From: Thiomicrorhabdus immobilis
GTDB lineage: Bacteria; Pseudomonadota; Gammaproteobacteria; Thiomicrospirales; Thiomicrospiraceae
DNA length: 64,000 bases
Direction of reading: 5' to 3'
Assembly (NCBI RefSeq): GCF_021654855.1
Contig: NZ_AP024202.1
Location: 124,001-188,000 of the forward strand
Position 1 is the first letter of the stretch. Each line of letters opens with the position of its first letter. Positions 35,859 through 44,668 of this stretch are shown here, in pieces. The notes beneath the pieces are model-generated. The model made no database searches. It had not been told where the DNA came from and worked only from the letters and a program-made list of their open reading frames with translations. A program made the position numbers and the translations under genes.

Positions 35859-36548
35859 TTAGTGTACTAACTTCTCTTGGGATAATCCCGCATCAATGAA
35901 AGCCTGTTTTGCCGTTTGTATCATCGCCCATGGCCCGCACATGTAAACAGAGGCATGAGCCAAACTTGCATGGTGTTTCAATACGGTTTCATGTACTAGC
36001 CCGGTTTCACCTTTCCAATCTTGAATCTCATCTGAGACAACCGGAACATAATTAATATGAGGTTCTTTTTGCATTAAGTCAATAAGCCAATCATGCATGT
36101 ATAGGTCATCAGCAGTGCGAACCCCCCAGTAAAACGTGATGGGCACCTGGATATTTTGACGCAAAGATTCAATCAAAAGTGCGCGTAACGGGGCAAAACC
36201 CGTACCCCCGGCAACAAAGATAATTGCTTCATGTGCCGGCATTAATGCCATTTGAGGTTTGGGGCCTTGCATGACCAAGTTATCGCCAGCTTGAACAGCA
36301 AATAGCTTTTCCATCCATTCGTTATTCGGCTGCTTACGAATATGACATTCAATCAAGCCATCTTCCCTAGGTGCGTTGGCGATTGAGAAAGGTTTGAGTT
36401 CATCGGTTTCAAAACCTAACATAATATAATCGCCTGAGGTATAGGAGATTGGGTGTTCAGGCTTTAATAGCAATTGAATGATTTGTGGCGCAAGTGTATG
36501 AACGTGAATCACTTTCATTACATGGGTTTGTGTGTCAGTGGTTGACAT
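35859..36548 (-). CDS. NAD(P)H-flavin reductase / ferredoxin-NADP reductase-like oxidoreductase
   Basis: The 229-residue protein has the FAD-binding beta-barrel with KPFSIANAP (the RxxS-type flavin motif here reads PFS) and the NAD-binding half with GGTGFAPLRALL and CGPWAMI. There is no iron-sulfur Cys cluster. This matches Fre/LuxG-type flavin reductases, which reduce free flavins with NAD(P)H and can drive Fe(III) reduction or activate oxygenases. The gene starts 9 bp after the xthA stop with a good AAGGAA site, so the two form an operon. The exact substrate cannot be told. Confidence 0.82.
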   Translation of the reverse strand: MSTTDTQTHVMKVIHVHTLAPQIIQLLLKPEHPISYTSGDYIMLGFETDELKPFSIANAPREDGLIECHIRKQPNNEWMEKLFAVQAGDNLVMQGPKPQMALMPAHEAIIFVAGGTGFAPLRALLIESLRQNIQVPITFYWGVRTADDLYMHDWLIDLMQKEPHINYVPVVSDEIQDWKGETGLVHETVLKHHASLAHASVYMCGPWAMIQTAKQAFIDAGLSQEKLVH

Positions 36549-36557
36549 TAAGTTTCC

Positions 36558-37379
36558 TTAAAATTTAAATTCGGTCCAAACAGGAGCATGGTCAGAGGGC
36601 TTTTCCATACCTCTTACGTTATAACTGACTTCACTTTTAGTGGCTTTTTCATTGAGTGTGGCTGTCGCTAACACGGTATCGATACGCAGACCTCGTCGCG
36701 GTTCACGGTCGAATCCTTTGGAGCGGTAATCAAACCAGCTAAAGACATCATTGGTTTCTGGATGAATGGTTCTGAAGGTGTCAATCAACCCCCAGTCCAA
36801 AAGGCGTTGCCACCACTCTCTCTCTTCTGGCAAAAAGCTGGTTTTTCCATCACGCAACCAGCGTTTGCGATTAGGTTCACCAATCCCGATATCCAAATCG
36901 GTTGGAGAGATATTAAAATCACCAATCACGGCAAGTTGTTGCTTGGGGTCGCAATCGCTATTCAAATAGTCCATTAAATCTTGATAAAACTTCTCTTTAG
37001 CAGGGAATTTAACCGGATGTTCGCGGTTTTCACCCTGAGGGAAATAGCCATTGATCACTCTAACGACTTCACTATTTTCAAAAGCAAAATCTCCAATGAT
37101 CATGCGTTTTTGGGCATCTTCGGTATCGCTCTTCCAACCTTTCTGTGAATCAATCAGCTCAATCCCATTGCGATACAGCAATGCCACACCGTAGTGTGTT
37201 TTTTGCCCCATATAAATCGCGTTGTATCCCATTGCATGAATCTCATCGATTGGAAACTCATGGTCTTGTACTTTGGTTTCTTGAAGGCCGATAATATCAG
37301 GTGCAATTTGGTCGGTTAAGGCTTGAAGTTGATGTAAACGTAAACGAACGCTATTGGTATTGAAAGATACGATTTTCAC
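36558..37379 (-). CDS. xthA: Exodeoxyribonuclease III family AP endonuclease
   Basis: Base-excision repair enzyme that cuts at abasic sites and removes 3' blocks. Motifs in order are KIVSFNTNSVRLRL at the start, LQETKV (catalytic Glu), GVALLYRNG, IGDFNISPTDLDIG (Asp/Asn) and SDHAPVWTEF (catalytic His). I take GTG at 37379 as start because the conserved N-terminus begins there and GGA lies 9 bases upstream; a TTG at 37391 would add four residues. Length is about 273, standard for ExoIII. It is the first gene of a two-gene operon with the flavin reductase. Confidence 0.92.
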   Translation of the reverse strand: MKIVSFNTNSVRLRLHQLQALTDQIAPDIIGLQETKVQDHEFPIDEIHAMGYNAIYMGQKTHYGVALLYRNGIELIDSQKGWKSDTEDAQKRMIIGDFAFENSEVVRVINGYFPQGENREHPVKFPAKEKFYQDLMDYLNSDCDPKQQLAVIGDFNISPTDLDIGIGEPNRKRWLRDGKTSFLPEEREWWQRLLDWGLIDTFRTIHPETNDVFSWFDYRSKGFDREPRRGLRIDTVLATATLNEKATKSEVSYNVRGMEKPSDHAPVWTEFKF

Positions 37380-37768
37380 TGAGATTTCCAAATGGGGTTT
37401 TATGTGTCTGTTAGATGGTTATAAATTATAGCGAAAATTTAGCTTGTAGTGTCTGTAAAAGCCTGGTTGATAATGGTTTTTTATAAAACGAACACTTGCT
37501 TGAGCATATACATCTCAATCGGCATGGTTGTGCAAGAAAAGCATATTTTTAGAGTGAGGATAGAGAGCGAATCGCGCTAAATTGCGCCAAGATAATGTCG
37601 GTGCTGCCAAGCTGCTGCAAAAACGCTTTATACCTCAATCACTAAGGGGGTAAAAACAGCTATGTATTGCAACTAAATGACTTATAAAGCACCGTTTGTT
37701 GTGTTAGATTATCAATCTTGTTATCGACATTATTATATCCATCTTAAATTTTTAAAGAGAGTAGCTTT
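37380..37768. promoter_or_regulatory. Divergent intergenic region between xthA and purU
   Basis: 389 bp with no convincing coding frame. It must hold promoters for xthA (-) and purU (+), but I see only weak hexamers. AGAGAG before the purU ATG is the ribosome-binding site. Confidence 0.4.
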
Positions 37769-38626
37769 ATGAGCCATGTTTATCGATTAGTGATTTCTTG
37801 TCCTGACCAGGTTGGGATTGTTGCCAAGGTTGCGGAATATATTGCTGGGCAAGGCGGCTCGATTGTCGAAGCGAATCATCATACCGATGCCAATAATGGC
37901 TGGTTTTTTATGCGCCATGAGATTTTGGCAAGCTCTTTAAACATGAGTTTACATGACTTTGAAAAAGGCTTTCAGCAAGTCGCCGATGCATTTGATATGG
38001 AGTGGTATATTTCGGATTCCGAAAAACCGAAAAAAATCGCATTATTTGCCTCTAAAGAGTCGCACTGTTTGGCGGATTTACTGCACCGTTGGCATGAGAA
38101 TGAGTTGCCGGGCGAGGTGGTTTGTGTGATTGCCAATCACGATGATTTACGCTCTATGGTGGAGTGGTATAAAGTGCCGTTCCATCATGTGCCTGTAACT
38201 CCGGATACCAAGCCGCAAGCGTTTGCCGAGACCGAGGCGATTGTTGCCCAGTACGATGCGGACGTGATTGTGTTGGCCCGTTATATGCAAATTCTGCCAC
38301 CACAGATGTGTCGTGATTATGCCAGCCAAGTGATCAATATCCATCACAGCTTCTTACCCTCTTTTGTCGGGGCAAAACCTTATCATCAAGCGAGTGAACG
38401 TGGTGTTAAGTTGATTGGTGCAACCTGTCACTATGTCACCGAAGACTTGGATGAAGGGCCGATTATCGAACAGGATGTGATTCGTGTGAACCACTCCAAA
38501 ACCATTGAAGATTTAAAGCGACTAGGGCGTGATGTGGAAAAAACCGTGCTGGCACGTGGTTTACGTTATCACCTAGAGGATAGGGTGTTGATTCACGGCA
38601 ATAAAACCGTGGTATTTGATTCTTAA
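37769..38626 (+). CDS. purU: Formyltetrahydrofolate deformylase
   Basis: Hydrolyses 10-formyl-tetrahydrofolate to formate and tetrahydrofolate, supplying formate to PurT and balancing one-carbon pools. The 285-residue protein has an N-terminal ACT domain (about residues 5-75, CPDQVGIVAKVAEYIAGQGG). A formyltransferase-like domain follows with NIHHSFLPSFVGAKPYHQA and the catalytic-region motif VTEDLDEGPIIEQD. Length is standard for PurU. It is monocistronic, converges with tmcA, and is followed by two hairpins. Confidence 0.95.
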   Translation: MSHVYRLVISCPDQVGIVAKVAEYIAGQGGSIVEANHHTDANNGWFFMRHEILASSLNMSLHDFEKGFQQVADAFDMEWYISDSEKPKKIALFASKESHCLADLLHRWHENELPGEVVCVIANHDDLRSMVEWYKVPFHHVPVTPDTKPQAFAETEAIVAQYDADVIVLARYMQILPPQMCRDYASQVINIHHSFLPSFVGAKPYHQASERGVKLIGATCHYVTEDLDEGPIIEQDVIRVNHSKTIEDLKRLGRDVEKTVLARGLRYHLEDRVLIHGNKTVVFDS

Positions 38627-38653
38627 TGGGCGTTTTTGCCTGTTGTAAACCAA

Positions 38654-38677
38654 AAAGCGACCAGGCCTGGTCGCTTT
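38654..38677. repeat. 24-bp perfect palindrome with ACCAGGCCTGGT core between purU and tmcA
   Basis: The exact core (38660-38671) is extended by AAAGCG/CGCTTT. It lies 27 bp past the purU stop and probably acts as a hairpin, with a classic terminator further on. Confidence 0.9.
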
Positions 38678-38708
38678 CACAAACCGCGTTAAATTTGCAC
38701 TGAAAAAC

Positions 38709-38738
38709 CGCTGACAAAAGCTTTGTCAGCGATTTTTT
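38709..38738. terminator. Intrinsic terminator between purU and tmcA
   Basis: CGCTGACAAA and TTTGTCAGCG arms with a 3-base loop. They are followed by seven T on the plus strand and by five T on the minus strand, so it can serve both genes. Confidence 0.8.
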
Positions 38739-38743
38739 TATCT

Positions 38744-41005
38744 TCAATATCTATGTACGCCACTGGCTGGGCTTTTGTTTATCGCCTCCAGTTTGTGGGT
38801 TAGGCTGTTAAGGTTATTCCAATCGCTTATTATCTTTTTGAGCGCTTCCTCCACCCCTTTACGACCAGCTAGGTGGTGCTGGTGGGCGACCTCTTGCCAT
38901 GACATTTTTTTAAGAATCTTGTCACACCAGATTGTTTGTTCAACAATCGAGCTCTGACGGATAACCGGTGCAGACTGGATACTCCATTCCCAAATTCGGC
39001 TACTAATCGCCTCGTAAGGTCGTTTGTTGTTGAGGTAGTTCTGTAAGACCCTATCGAGTTTATGGTTGCGTTGCTTAAAGCGAAAGGTTTGAATGATTTG
39101 CCAAATCTGGATGGCGGATAAATTGGGTAGCGATTCCAATAAAAGATGCGGGAACTGTTGTTGAAAACGTTCCTGAATCAGCGCTAATGCTTGTCTAGCC
39201 ATGGCGCTAAGCGGTTTAGTGACCACAATGTTGTGGCTACCACTCGCCTTGTCTCGCTTAACCCCCACATGCAGTGGCCAAAAATTTTGCTTGAACCAAA
39301 ACGGTAGCAATTCATCACTCGCGCCAAAACTACTGCTGAGATAATCCACACGTGCGTTGGTGGCTAAGGTTTCAATCTCTTTAGTCAGCTGTAAACCAAT
39401 GCCATTGCGTTGATATTCGGGGTGCACGGCAATGCGCATAATACGCCAGGTGGAGAGCATCAAAAAGTTATCTTGAGCGTAGTTTTTGGTGAGCAGCTGC
39501 GGCACCAAATGTCCGTGTGCACGTTTGGTGCTCGGGCCTAGTTTGCCTTCTTCAACACACAGTAGGGCACCGATGATCTGGGTTTGACCGTTTTGTTTGA
39601 AGCTCGCCACCAAAATATGAATATTGGGTGCATTCAGCAGTTGTTGCAAATCATTGGGGCTGGTTTGGTAGTGGGCTTGTACCAGTAAGCCAAATAAAGA
39701 TTCCAATAGTCCGGATTGGCTAAGCAGTTGTTTGGCCGTTAGTTGTTGATATTTTATTTCTGGCAGTCGTCCTGGCTGGGGAGAGGTTTGGCTTTCAGAT
39801 AATCCGCTATTCAATAACAGAGCTTGGTTGATCGATTTTTCTAAAGGGTCGTTTTCTGCCCAGCGAATCGGTTGGTTGAGTTGGCTCGTTTTCCAGTCGG
39901 GGGTATGCTGTTCCAACTGTTTTTTGAAACGCAACTCAAACCCTCTGCCTGACCCTTCATAGCCATGCAGCGTGGTTGCGAATACCAAACGATGATGGCG
40001 CATCAACAACTCGGTTAATAGCGGCGTAGGGAGGTGTGCGGCCTCATCAACCAGCAGTAAATCCGCGGTAGTCGGGCTTAAGATGAGAGCATCCGGGGCA
40101 ATGAATTCAATGCATTTGTTTTGCTGGTTGTATTCAAATTCAACCAGGCCTGGTTTATTGGCGATAATGTTTAAGTTAAGGGTGGCATCTTGTTGCTGTA
40201 AGGTTTGTAAGGCGTACTGCGCATGTTTAAATACGGCCTGTGTTTGGTCTAAACGGCTAGCGGTGACCACAATGTGATTTTTACCATCCAATAGGCAGTC
40301 TATCGCCGCAATCCCTAAGGCGCTGCTTTTACCGCGGCCGCGGTCGGCAGTGATGACCAATGGGCGTTTGCGATGACCGAAAGCGACGGTATGTATGGCT
40401 TTAATCGCCTGCGTCTGGTCTTGAGTTGGCAGTTCAATATCGATAACGGCGCCGTTTATTGCCGGTGGTATCGCAGGGGTGTTTTTGTGTTGTTCCAACC
40501 AGACAACGTCATCGGTCTGCCAGCTTTGAATAAGGTGTTGGGTGAAACCATTGTGGGCTTGTTGAATGGTCAGCGGGGTATTTAAAAAACGGCTGTTTTC
40601 GGGGTTGACGATTGACGGCCAAATCTGTTTTTTAGGTGTAAGCAACACCAGTAAACCACCTGCAGTGATCATGCCTGCAAGTATGCCCAAAGTGTCGGCG
40701 CTTAAGCCTTGCTTAACGTCGATGATGGCACCGCTGATTTCTTGTCCTAAATGGTAACTAAGGCGTTTCGCTTCAAGCGGTTCAACGGCATAATCGAGTA
40801 GTGCCTGTGCGTTATGCAACAGCGTATTTTCTTCAGAACCGGATTCGCCGTTCAGTGAAGTTGAACCAATCCAAAAAATCTTTTCATCGGTTTTATACAG
40901 CCCTTTTAGTTGTTGCATTTGCCAATGAGTGTCGCCACTTAAAATCACCAGTTTCCGATGCTGTTTTTGCAAAAGTTGTTGACGAAGGTTAATCAGTTCA
41001 GACAT
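38744..41005 (-). CDS. tmcA: tRNA(Met) cytidine acetyltransferase
   Basis: Makes N4-acetylcytidine at the wobble base of elongator tRNA-Met using acetyl-CoA and ATP. The 753-residue protein has an N-terminal domain, then a RecA-like helicase module with Walker A ADRGRGKSSALG and Walker B LLLVDEAAHLP. A GNAT acetyltransferase module (RIMRIAVHPEYQRNGIGLQL) and a C-terminal tRNA-binding domain follow. Length is slightly above that of the E. coli enzyme. The GGDEF/EAL gene ends 38 bp upstream on the same strand, so co-transcription is possible. It carries an exact palindrome copy at 40143, read as Pro-Gly-Leu-Val. Confidence 0.94.
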   Translation of the reverse strand: MSELINLRQQLLQKQHRKLVILSGDTHWQMQQLKGLYKTDEKIFWIGSTSLNGESGSEENTLLHNAQALLDYAVEPLEAKRLSYHLGQEISGAIIDVKQGLSADTLGILAGMITAGGLLVLLTPKKQIWPSIVNPENSRFLNTPLTIQQAHNGFTQHLIQSWQTDDVVWLEQHKNTPAIPPAINGAVIDIELPTQDQTQAIKAIHTVAFGHRKRPLVITADRGRGKSSALGIAAIDCLLDGKNHIVVTASRLDQTQAVFKHAQYALQTLQQQDATLNLNIIANKPGLVEFEYNQQNKCIEFIAPDALILSPTTADLLLVDEAAHLPTPLLTELLMRHHRLVFATTLHGYEGSGRGFELRFKKQLEQHTPDWKTSQLNQPIRWAENDPLEKSINQALLLNSGLSESQTSPQPGRLPEIKYQQLTAKQLLSQSGLLESLFGLLVQAHYQTSPNDLQQLLNAPNIHILVASFKQNGQTQIIGALLCVEEGKLGPSTKRAHGHLVPQLLTKNYAQDNFLMLSTWRIMRIAVHPEYQRNGIGLQLTKEIETLATNARVDYLSSSFGASDELLPFWFKQNFWPLHVGVKRDKASGSHNIVVTKPLSAMARQALALIQERFQQQFPHLLLESLPNLSAIQIWQIIQTFRFKQRNHKLDRVLQNYLNNKRPYEAISSRIWEWSIQSAPVIRQSSIVEQTIWCDKILKKMSWQEVAHQHHLAGRKGVEEALKKIISDWNNLNSLTHKLEAINKSPASGVHRY
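40143..40154. repeat. ACCAGGCCTGGT palindrome, exact, inside tmcA
   Basis: Exact copy, read on the minus strand as Lys-Pro-Gly-Leu-Val. Confidence 0.9.
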
Positions 41006-41043
41006 AAGATAGATTCATTTTCGGTTCAGTGGGTTTTAATGGT

Positions 41044-43050
41044 TCATTCAAACCAATCGATTAAGGGTTTGGGCTTGCCTAGATAGTAACCTTGTCCGTA
41101 AGTAATGCCAATACGTGTTAATTCGACTACGTCGGCCGCCGTCTCCACATATTCTGCTACGGTTTCTTGGTTACGCAGAGCACTAATCTCTTGGATATAG
41201 CGAATCACGGCTTTATCAGATGGATCATCATGCATGTCTTTGACAAAGCTGCCATCAATTTTAATGACATCAAACGGTAGGCTTTTCAGGTATTCAAAAG
41301 AGGACATACCAGTGCCAAAGTCATCCAAAGCCAATCCTATGCCAACCTGTTTGAGCCATTCAATGAACGCTTTTGCTTGGCTGAAGCTGCCTACCGCGGA
41401 GGTTTCGGTCAACTCCAGCTCTAATTTATGCCAAGGGAAGTTGAAGGTATTCACCGCTTTTTTGATTTGAGCTTGAAAATCAGGATGGTTGAGTGATGAG
41501 CCTGCCAGGTTGATATGGACCGAATGCAGGTTTTCGATGTGTTCCGGATATCGGCTAACCAGGGTTAGATACTCCCATAAAACATATTGGTCAATTTCAG
41601 CCATCATTTGATAACGTTCTGCGGTGGGCAAAAAGTTATCCGGCGGGATGAAATTGCCTTCGCAATCCCACATCCTCAACAACACCTCATAACTGACCTT
41701 TGTCGATTTATATTGCAAGGGTTCTATTAACTGTGCGAAAAGTTCAAACCTTGAACTCCCTTTATTCAACGCTTCCTTGATATAGCCAGCGGTAATGACT
41801 TCTTGATTCAGACGTTCGGTCAAACTGTCGTCCGGATGGTAAAGGTGTAATTTGTTGCGGCCGGTCGCTTTGGCGGCATAAAGTGCGCTATCGGCGGCTT
41901 TGATGAGTTCTTGTAAACTGTAGGCGAAAGATCGAAACATCACCAGACCAATCGATGCTGAAACGGAAAACGCTTGTCCCTCCCAGGAAAAACGGAAGTC
42001 ATTCAGGTTCTCTAAAACTTGGCGGGCAATGAGGGTCGCCTGTTTTTCGGTATGGTCTGTTAATAAGATTAGAAAATCATCACTTTCCATTCGCGCCATC
42101 ATCGCATCTTTGGGCAATTCAAGCATGCAGGTCGCCACCAACATTTTCAAGAGCTCATCACCGGCTTCGTGAGATGCGGTGTCATTAATGATCCTGAATT
42201 GATCCAAATCCAAGTGTAGCAGAGCATGCGGTGTCTGGTTCGCTTGGCCATCGTTACCGGTCTGTTTTAACAGCGTTTTAAGCTTTGCTTCCATGGCAAA
42301 ACGGTTGTAGGCACCGGTGAGCATGTCATGGTTGGCCTGGTAGCGCATCTGCTGGGAGGTTTTTGAAATTTGCGACATCATTTGGTTAAACCCCCTAAAT
42401 AATGCCCCGATTTCATTTTCTGAACGAGTGTTTAAAATCGGAAAGTCATCTTTAGTCGGCTCGCTGTTTTTCATTGCTTGGGCCAAGGTTTCAAACGGCT
42501 GAGAGTAGATACGACTCACTCTAAGAGTGAACAGGAAACCAATCAGCAGCTCTAAAGGGAAAGCGATAATCAAATAAGCGAAGTGCTCATCAATTTGAGT
42601 GGCAAAGTCCTGCATATCTATCACATAGGCCACGTTGCCGAATTGGTGTCCGTCCGTTACCAAGGGTAGCTTTACATATAAATCCACCCCTTCAAATTGC
42701 GGTTCAAGAGTTGATTTATTGATTAAATGGTCATACTCATAGCTGTTTTTTGGATTGAATTCATAAACAGGATGATCTTGCGCATCGTAAAGCACCAAAC
42801 GGTCGAGAGAATCAAAAGAAGCAAGGCGAAACGAGAGGTCGGATAAAACATCGGTTTGATTATCGACTAACGCTTTGAGCATGTCATGACTCATGGCGTT
42901 GTTCAGGGTTTCCGATAATCCTATCGCGAGTTCCTTACGTTCATTTTGATCCATGATAAACGCTAAGAACAGTGTGGAGATGGTGAAGCCGAGCAACATC
43001 AATGCGATCAAGCTGAAAAGCTGTATTCGAATGCTTAATTTACGCCACAT
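41044..43050 (-). CDS. Membrane HAMP-GGDEF-EAL protein, probable c-di-GMP phosphodiesterase
   Basis: A 668-residue protein. Membrane helices at about 11-32 and 158-178 enclose a periplasmic sensor of about 125 residues. A HAMP-like linker, a GGDEF-fold domain (about 235-400) and an EAL domain (about 415-665) follow. The GGDEF site is degenerate (ESDDF at 322-326) and has no I-site. The EAL domain reads EVL (455-457), but the other metal and catalytic motifs are present: HINLAG, LELTET, LDDFGTG, VIKIDGSFV and VAEYVET. It is thus more likely a phosphodiesterase than a cyclase. The layout recalls LapD, but the periplasmic part does not look like a LapD domain and the EAL site is too intact. It lies 22 bp after the rhodanese gene, so the two form an operon. 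Confidence 0.82.
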   Translation of the reverse strand: MWRKLSIRIQLFSLIALMLLGFTISTLFLAFIMDQNERKELAIGLSETLNNAMSHDMLKALVDNQTDVLSDLSFRLASFDSLDRLVLYDAQDHPVYEFNPKNSYEYDHLINKSTLEPQFEGVDLYVKLPLVTDGHQFGNVAYVIDMQDFATQIDEHFAYLIIAFPLELLIGFLFTLRVSRIYSQPFETLAQAMKNSEPTKDDFPILNTRSENEIGALFRGFNQMMSQISKTSQQMRYQANHDMLTGAYNRFAMEAKLKTLLKQTGNDGQANQTPHALLHLDLDQFRIINDTASHEAGDELLKMLVATCMLELPKDAMMARMESDDFLILLTDHTEKQATLIARQVLENLNDFRFSWEGQAFSVSASIGLVMFRSFAYSLQELIKAADSALYAAKATGRNKLHLYHPDDSLTERLNQEVITAGYIKEALNKGSSRFELFAQLIEPLQYKSTKVSYEVLLRMWDCEGNFIPPDNFLPTAERYQMMAEIDQYVLWEYLTLVSRYPEHIENLHSVHINLAGSSLNHPDFQAQIKKAVNTFNFPWHKLELELTETSAVGSFSQAKAFIEWLKQVGIGLALDDFGTGMSSFEYLKSLPFDVIKIDGSFVKDMHDDPSDKAVIRYIQEISALRNQETVAEYVETAADVVELTRIGITYGQGYYLGKPKPLIDWFE

Positions 43051-43072
43051 GTTCCGCTAACACTCCAGCTGT

Positions 43073-43996
43073 TTATTCAATCGGTAGACTAAAATCATTA
43101 CCCCATTCATTCCATGAAGCGTCATAGTTGGCAACATTAAAGCCAAGTTCCCTAAGGGTGAGATAGTTGGTTGCCGAGATATGCCCAAGCGAGCAGTATA
43201 GAATAATTTTGTGGTCTTTGGAAAGCCCGCCATAAAGCGATTCTAGTTCTTGCTTGGACTTGAAGCGGGTCATGCCTTGCTGTTGGGTTAAATTCTCTTG
43301 AGCGGGAATATTGATGGCGGTAATGATGTGTCCAAAACGTTTGGCTGTCGAGACCTTGCCTTCATAAGCCTCTTGGGAGCGGGTATCGATGACTTGCTGG
43401 TTGGGGTTTTTAGTTGCAATCAAGGTGCTTAATTTGGTGGCTAAACGCTCATGGTTTATGACCGGTATGTAATGACTGCTTTTGGCTTCAGGCAAGATTG
43501 AGGTGGTCGCCAGGTTGAGTTTTTTCCAATGATTGAGCCCCATATCGAGAACCTTAACGTCGTGTAGCCCATAAACCTCCAAAGTCCAAAAAACCCGGGC
43601 GGCATCGGTTAAGTTGCCTTGGTCGTAGATGACTAATGACGTATCGACGGTAATGCCTATGGCTTGTAAATAGGTTTGCATTGCCTGCGGTTGAACGATG
43701 CGGCCATCGAGGGATTTATCGTGATAACTTTGCGTCTCCGGAAAATTAAAGGCTCCAGGAATATGTTCTTTGGCATATTCCTCCTTTGAACGCACATCTA
43801 ACACCACCAGGCCCGGTTGGTTTAAGGTTTCTTTAAGTTGCTTCGCGCTGATCCTTAAGGTGTTATCGGCAAAAGCTGGAGGGCTAACCGCTGATAGCAT
43901 CAATAAAATGATGAAAGCCGGAATCAACAGTAAATTGAGCTCGACCCTAAATGGTCGCCTATCACGATTTGTTTTGCTAAAAGACCATGATTTCAT
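43073..43996 (-). CDS. Periplasmic double-rhodanese sulfurtransferase
   Basis: A 307-residue exported protein. A hydrophobic N-terminal segment (LLLIPAFIILLMLSAVSPPAFA, ending near residue 44) acts as signal peptide or anchor, followed by two rhodanese domains. The first (about 50-165) has VVLDVRSKEEYAKEHIPGAFN. The second (about 185-305) has the active Cys in YCSLGHISATNY (near residue 268). This is the SseA/thiosulfate sulfurtransferase layout, moving sulfane sulfur from thiosulfate or mercaptopyruvate to a thiophilic acceptor. Periplasmic placement would suit sulfur-compound oxidation. It is co-transcribed with the GGDEF/EAL gene. A one-mismatch palindrome at 43806 is read as Pro-Gly-Leu-Val. 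Confidence 0.85.
   Translation of the reverse strand: MKSWSFSKTNRDRRPFRVELNLLLIPAFIILLMLSAVSPPAFADNTLRISAKQLKETLNQPGLVVLDVRSKEEYAKEHIPGAFNFPETQSYHDKSLDGRIVQPQAMQTYLQAIGITVDTSLVIYDQGNLTDAARVFWTLEVYGLHDVKVLDMGLNHWKKLNLATTSILPEAKSSHYIPVINHERLATKLSTLIATKNPNQQVIDTRSQEAYEGKVSTAKRFGHIITAINIPAQENLTQQQGMTRFKSKQELESLYGGLSKDHKIILYCSLGHISATNYLTLRELGFNVANYDASWNEWGNDFSLPIE
43806..43817. repeat. Palindrome variant ACCAGGCCCGGT inside the rhodanese gene
   Basis: One mismatch, the same substitution as the copy at 1866. Confidence 0.7.
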
Positions 43997-44145
43997 CGTT
44001 AGGTTCTCTCCAAGTCGTTATCTTACAAAGGTTGAAGCATGTGTTTGATAAGGCTTTAAAAGCCTTGAATGTTCTTGTCTTAAGAAGACATGTTTTCTTT
44101 ACGCAAATATTGCAAAACACCACAATCTTGATTACAGACGTGTAT

Positions 44146-44565
44146 TCAGCGGATTTTAAAGTTCAAACTCGCAGAGTTGATGCAAAACCTGAGACCAGTC
44201 GGTTCTGGACCATCGGTAAAGACGTGCCCTAAGTGACTATGACACACCGCACATTGCACCTCTGTACGAGTCATGCCATGGGAGGTATCTACTTTTTCGA
44301 TCACCGCTTCTTGGTTGATGGGTTGCCAATAACTAGGCCATCCAGAACCGGAATCGTACTTTTCATTAGACGAGAATAACGGCGCGTCACAACAGGCACA
44401 ATGATAGATTCCGGGAGTTTTCAAATCCCAATACTTACCGGTAAAAGCGCGTTCGGTTCCTCCGCAGCGGCATATTTCGTATTGTTCAGGAGTCAGTTTC
44501 TGTTTCCAAAAGTCATTGTTAGGTGATTCATTCACAGCACTTAGTGTTTTGTCATCTTCTTTCAT
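44146..44565 (-). CDS. msrB: Peptide methionine (R)-S-oxide reductase
   Basis: Reduces the R-epimer of methionine sulfoxide in proteins. ATG at 44565 has GGGAG about 8 bases upstream; the open frame extends 22 codons further without support. The 139-residue protein has zinc-binding pairs CACC and [23 protein letters not shown], and the catalytic Cys in [11 protein letters not shown]. Length is standard for a cytoplasmic MsrB. It diverges from mnmC across 103 bp. Confidence 0.95.
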   Translation of the reverse strand: MKEDDKTLSAVNESPNNDFWKQKLTPEQYEICRCGGTERAFTGKYWDLKTPGIYHCACCDAPLFSSNEKYDSGSGWPSYWQPINQEAVIEKVDTSHGMTRTEVQCAVCHSHLGHVFTDGPEPTGLRFCINSASLNFKIR

Positions 44566-44668
44566 GATAATCTCCCGTCCGGCGTATAATATCGGTTTTG
44601 ATGAGTCGTCGAATTCATCCGATATCCCCATTAAAATAAGCTTACTTAACAGGTTGAATTAATTCGTA

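Noticed and set aside
41044-43050. GGDEF/EAL protein as the missing LapD partner of the adhesin
   Set aside because: The periplasmic region does not look like a LapD sensor domain, and the EAL catalytic motifs are mostly intact, whereas LapD is a dead receptor. It is also 19 kb away from the adhesin.
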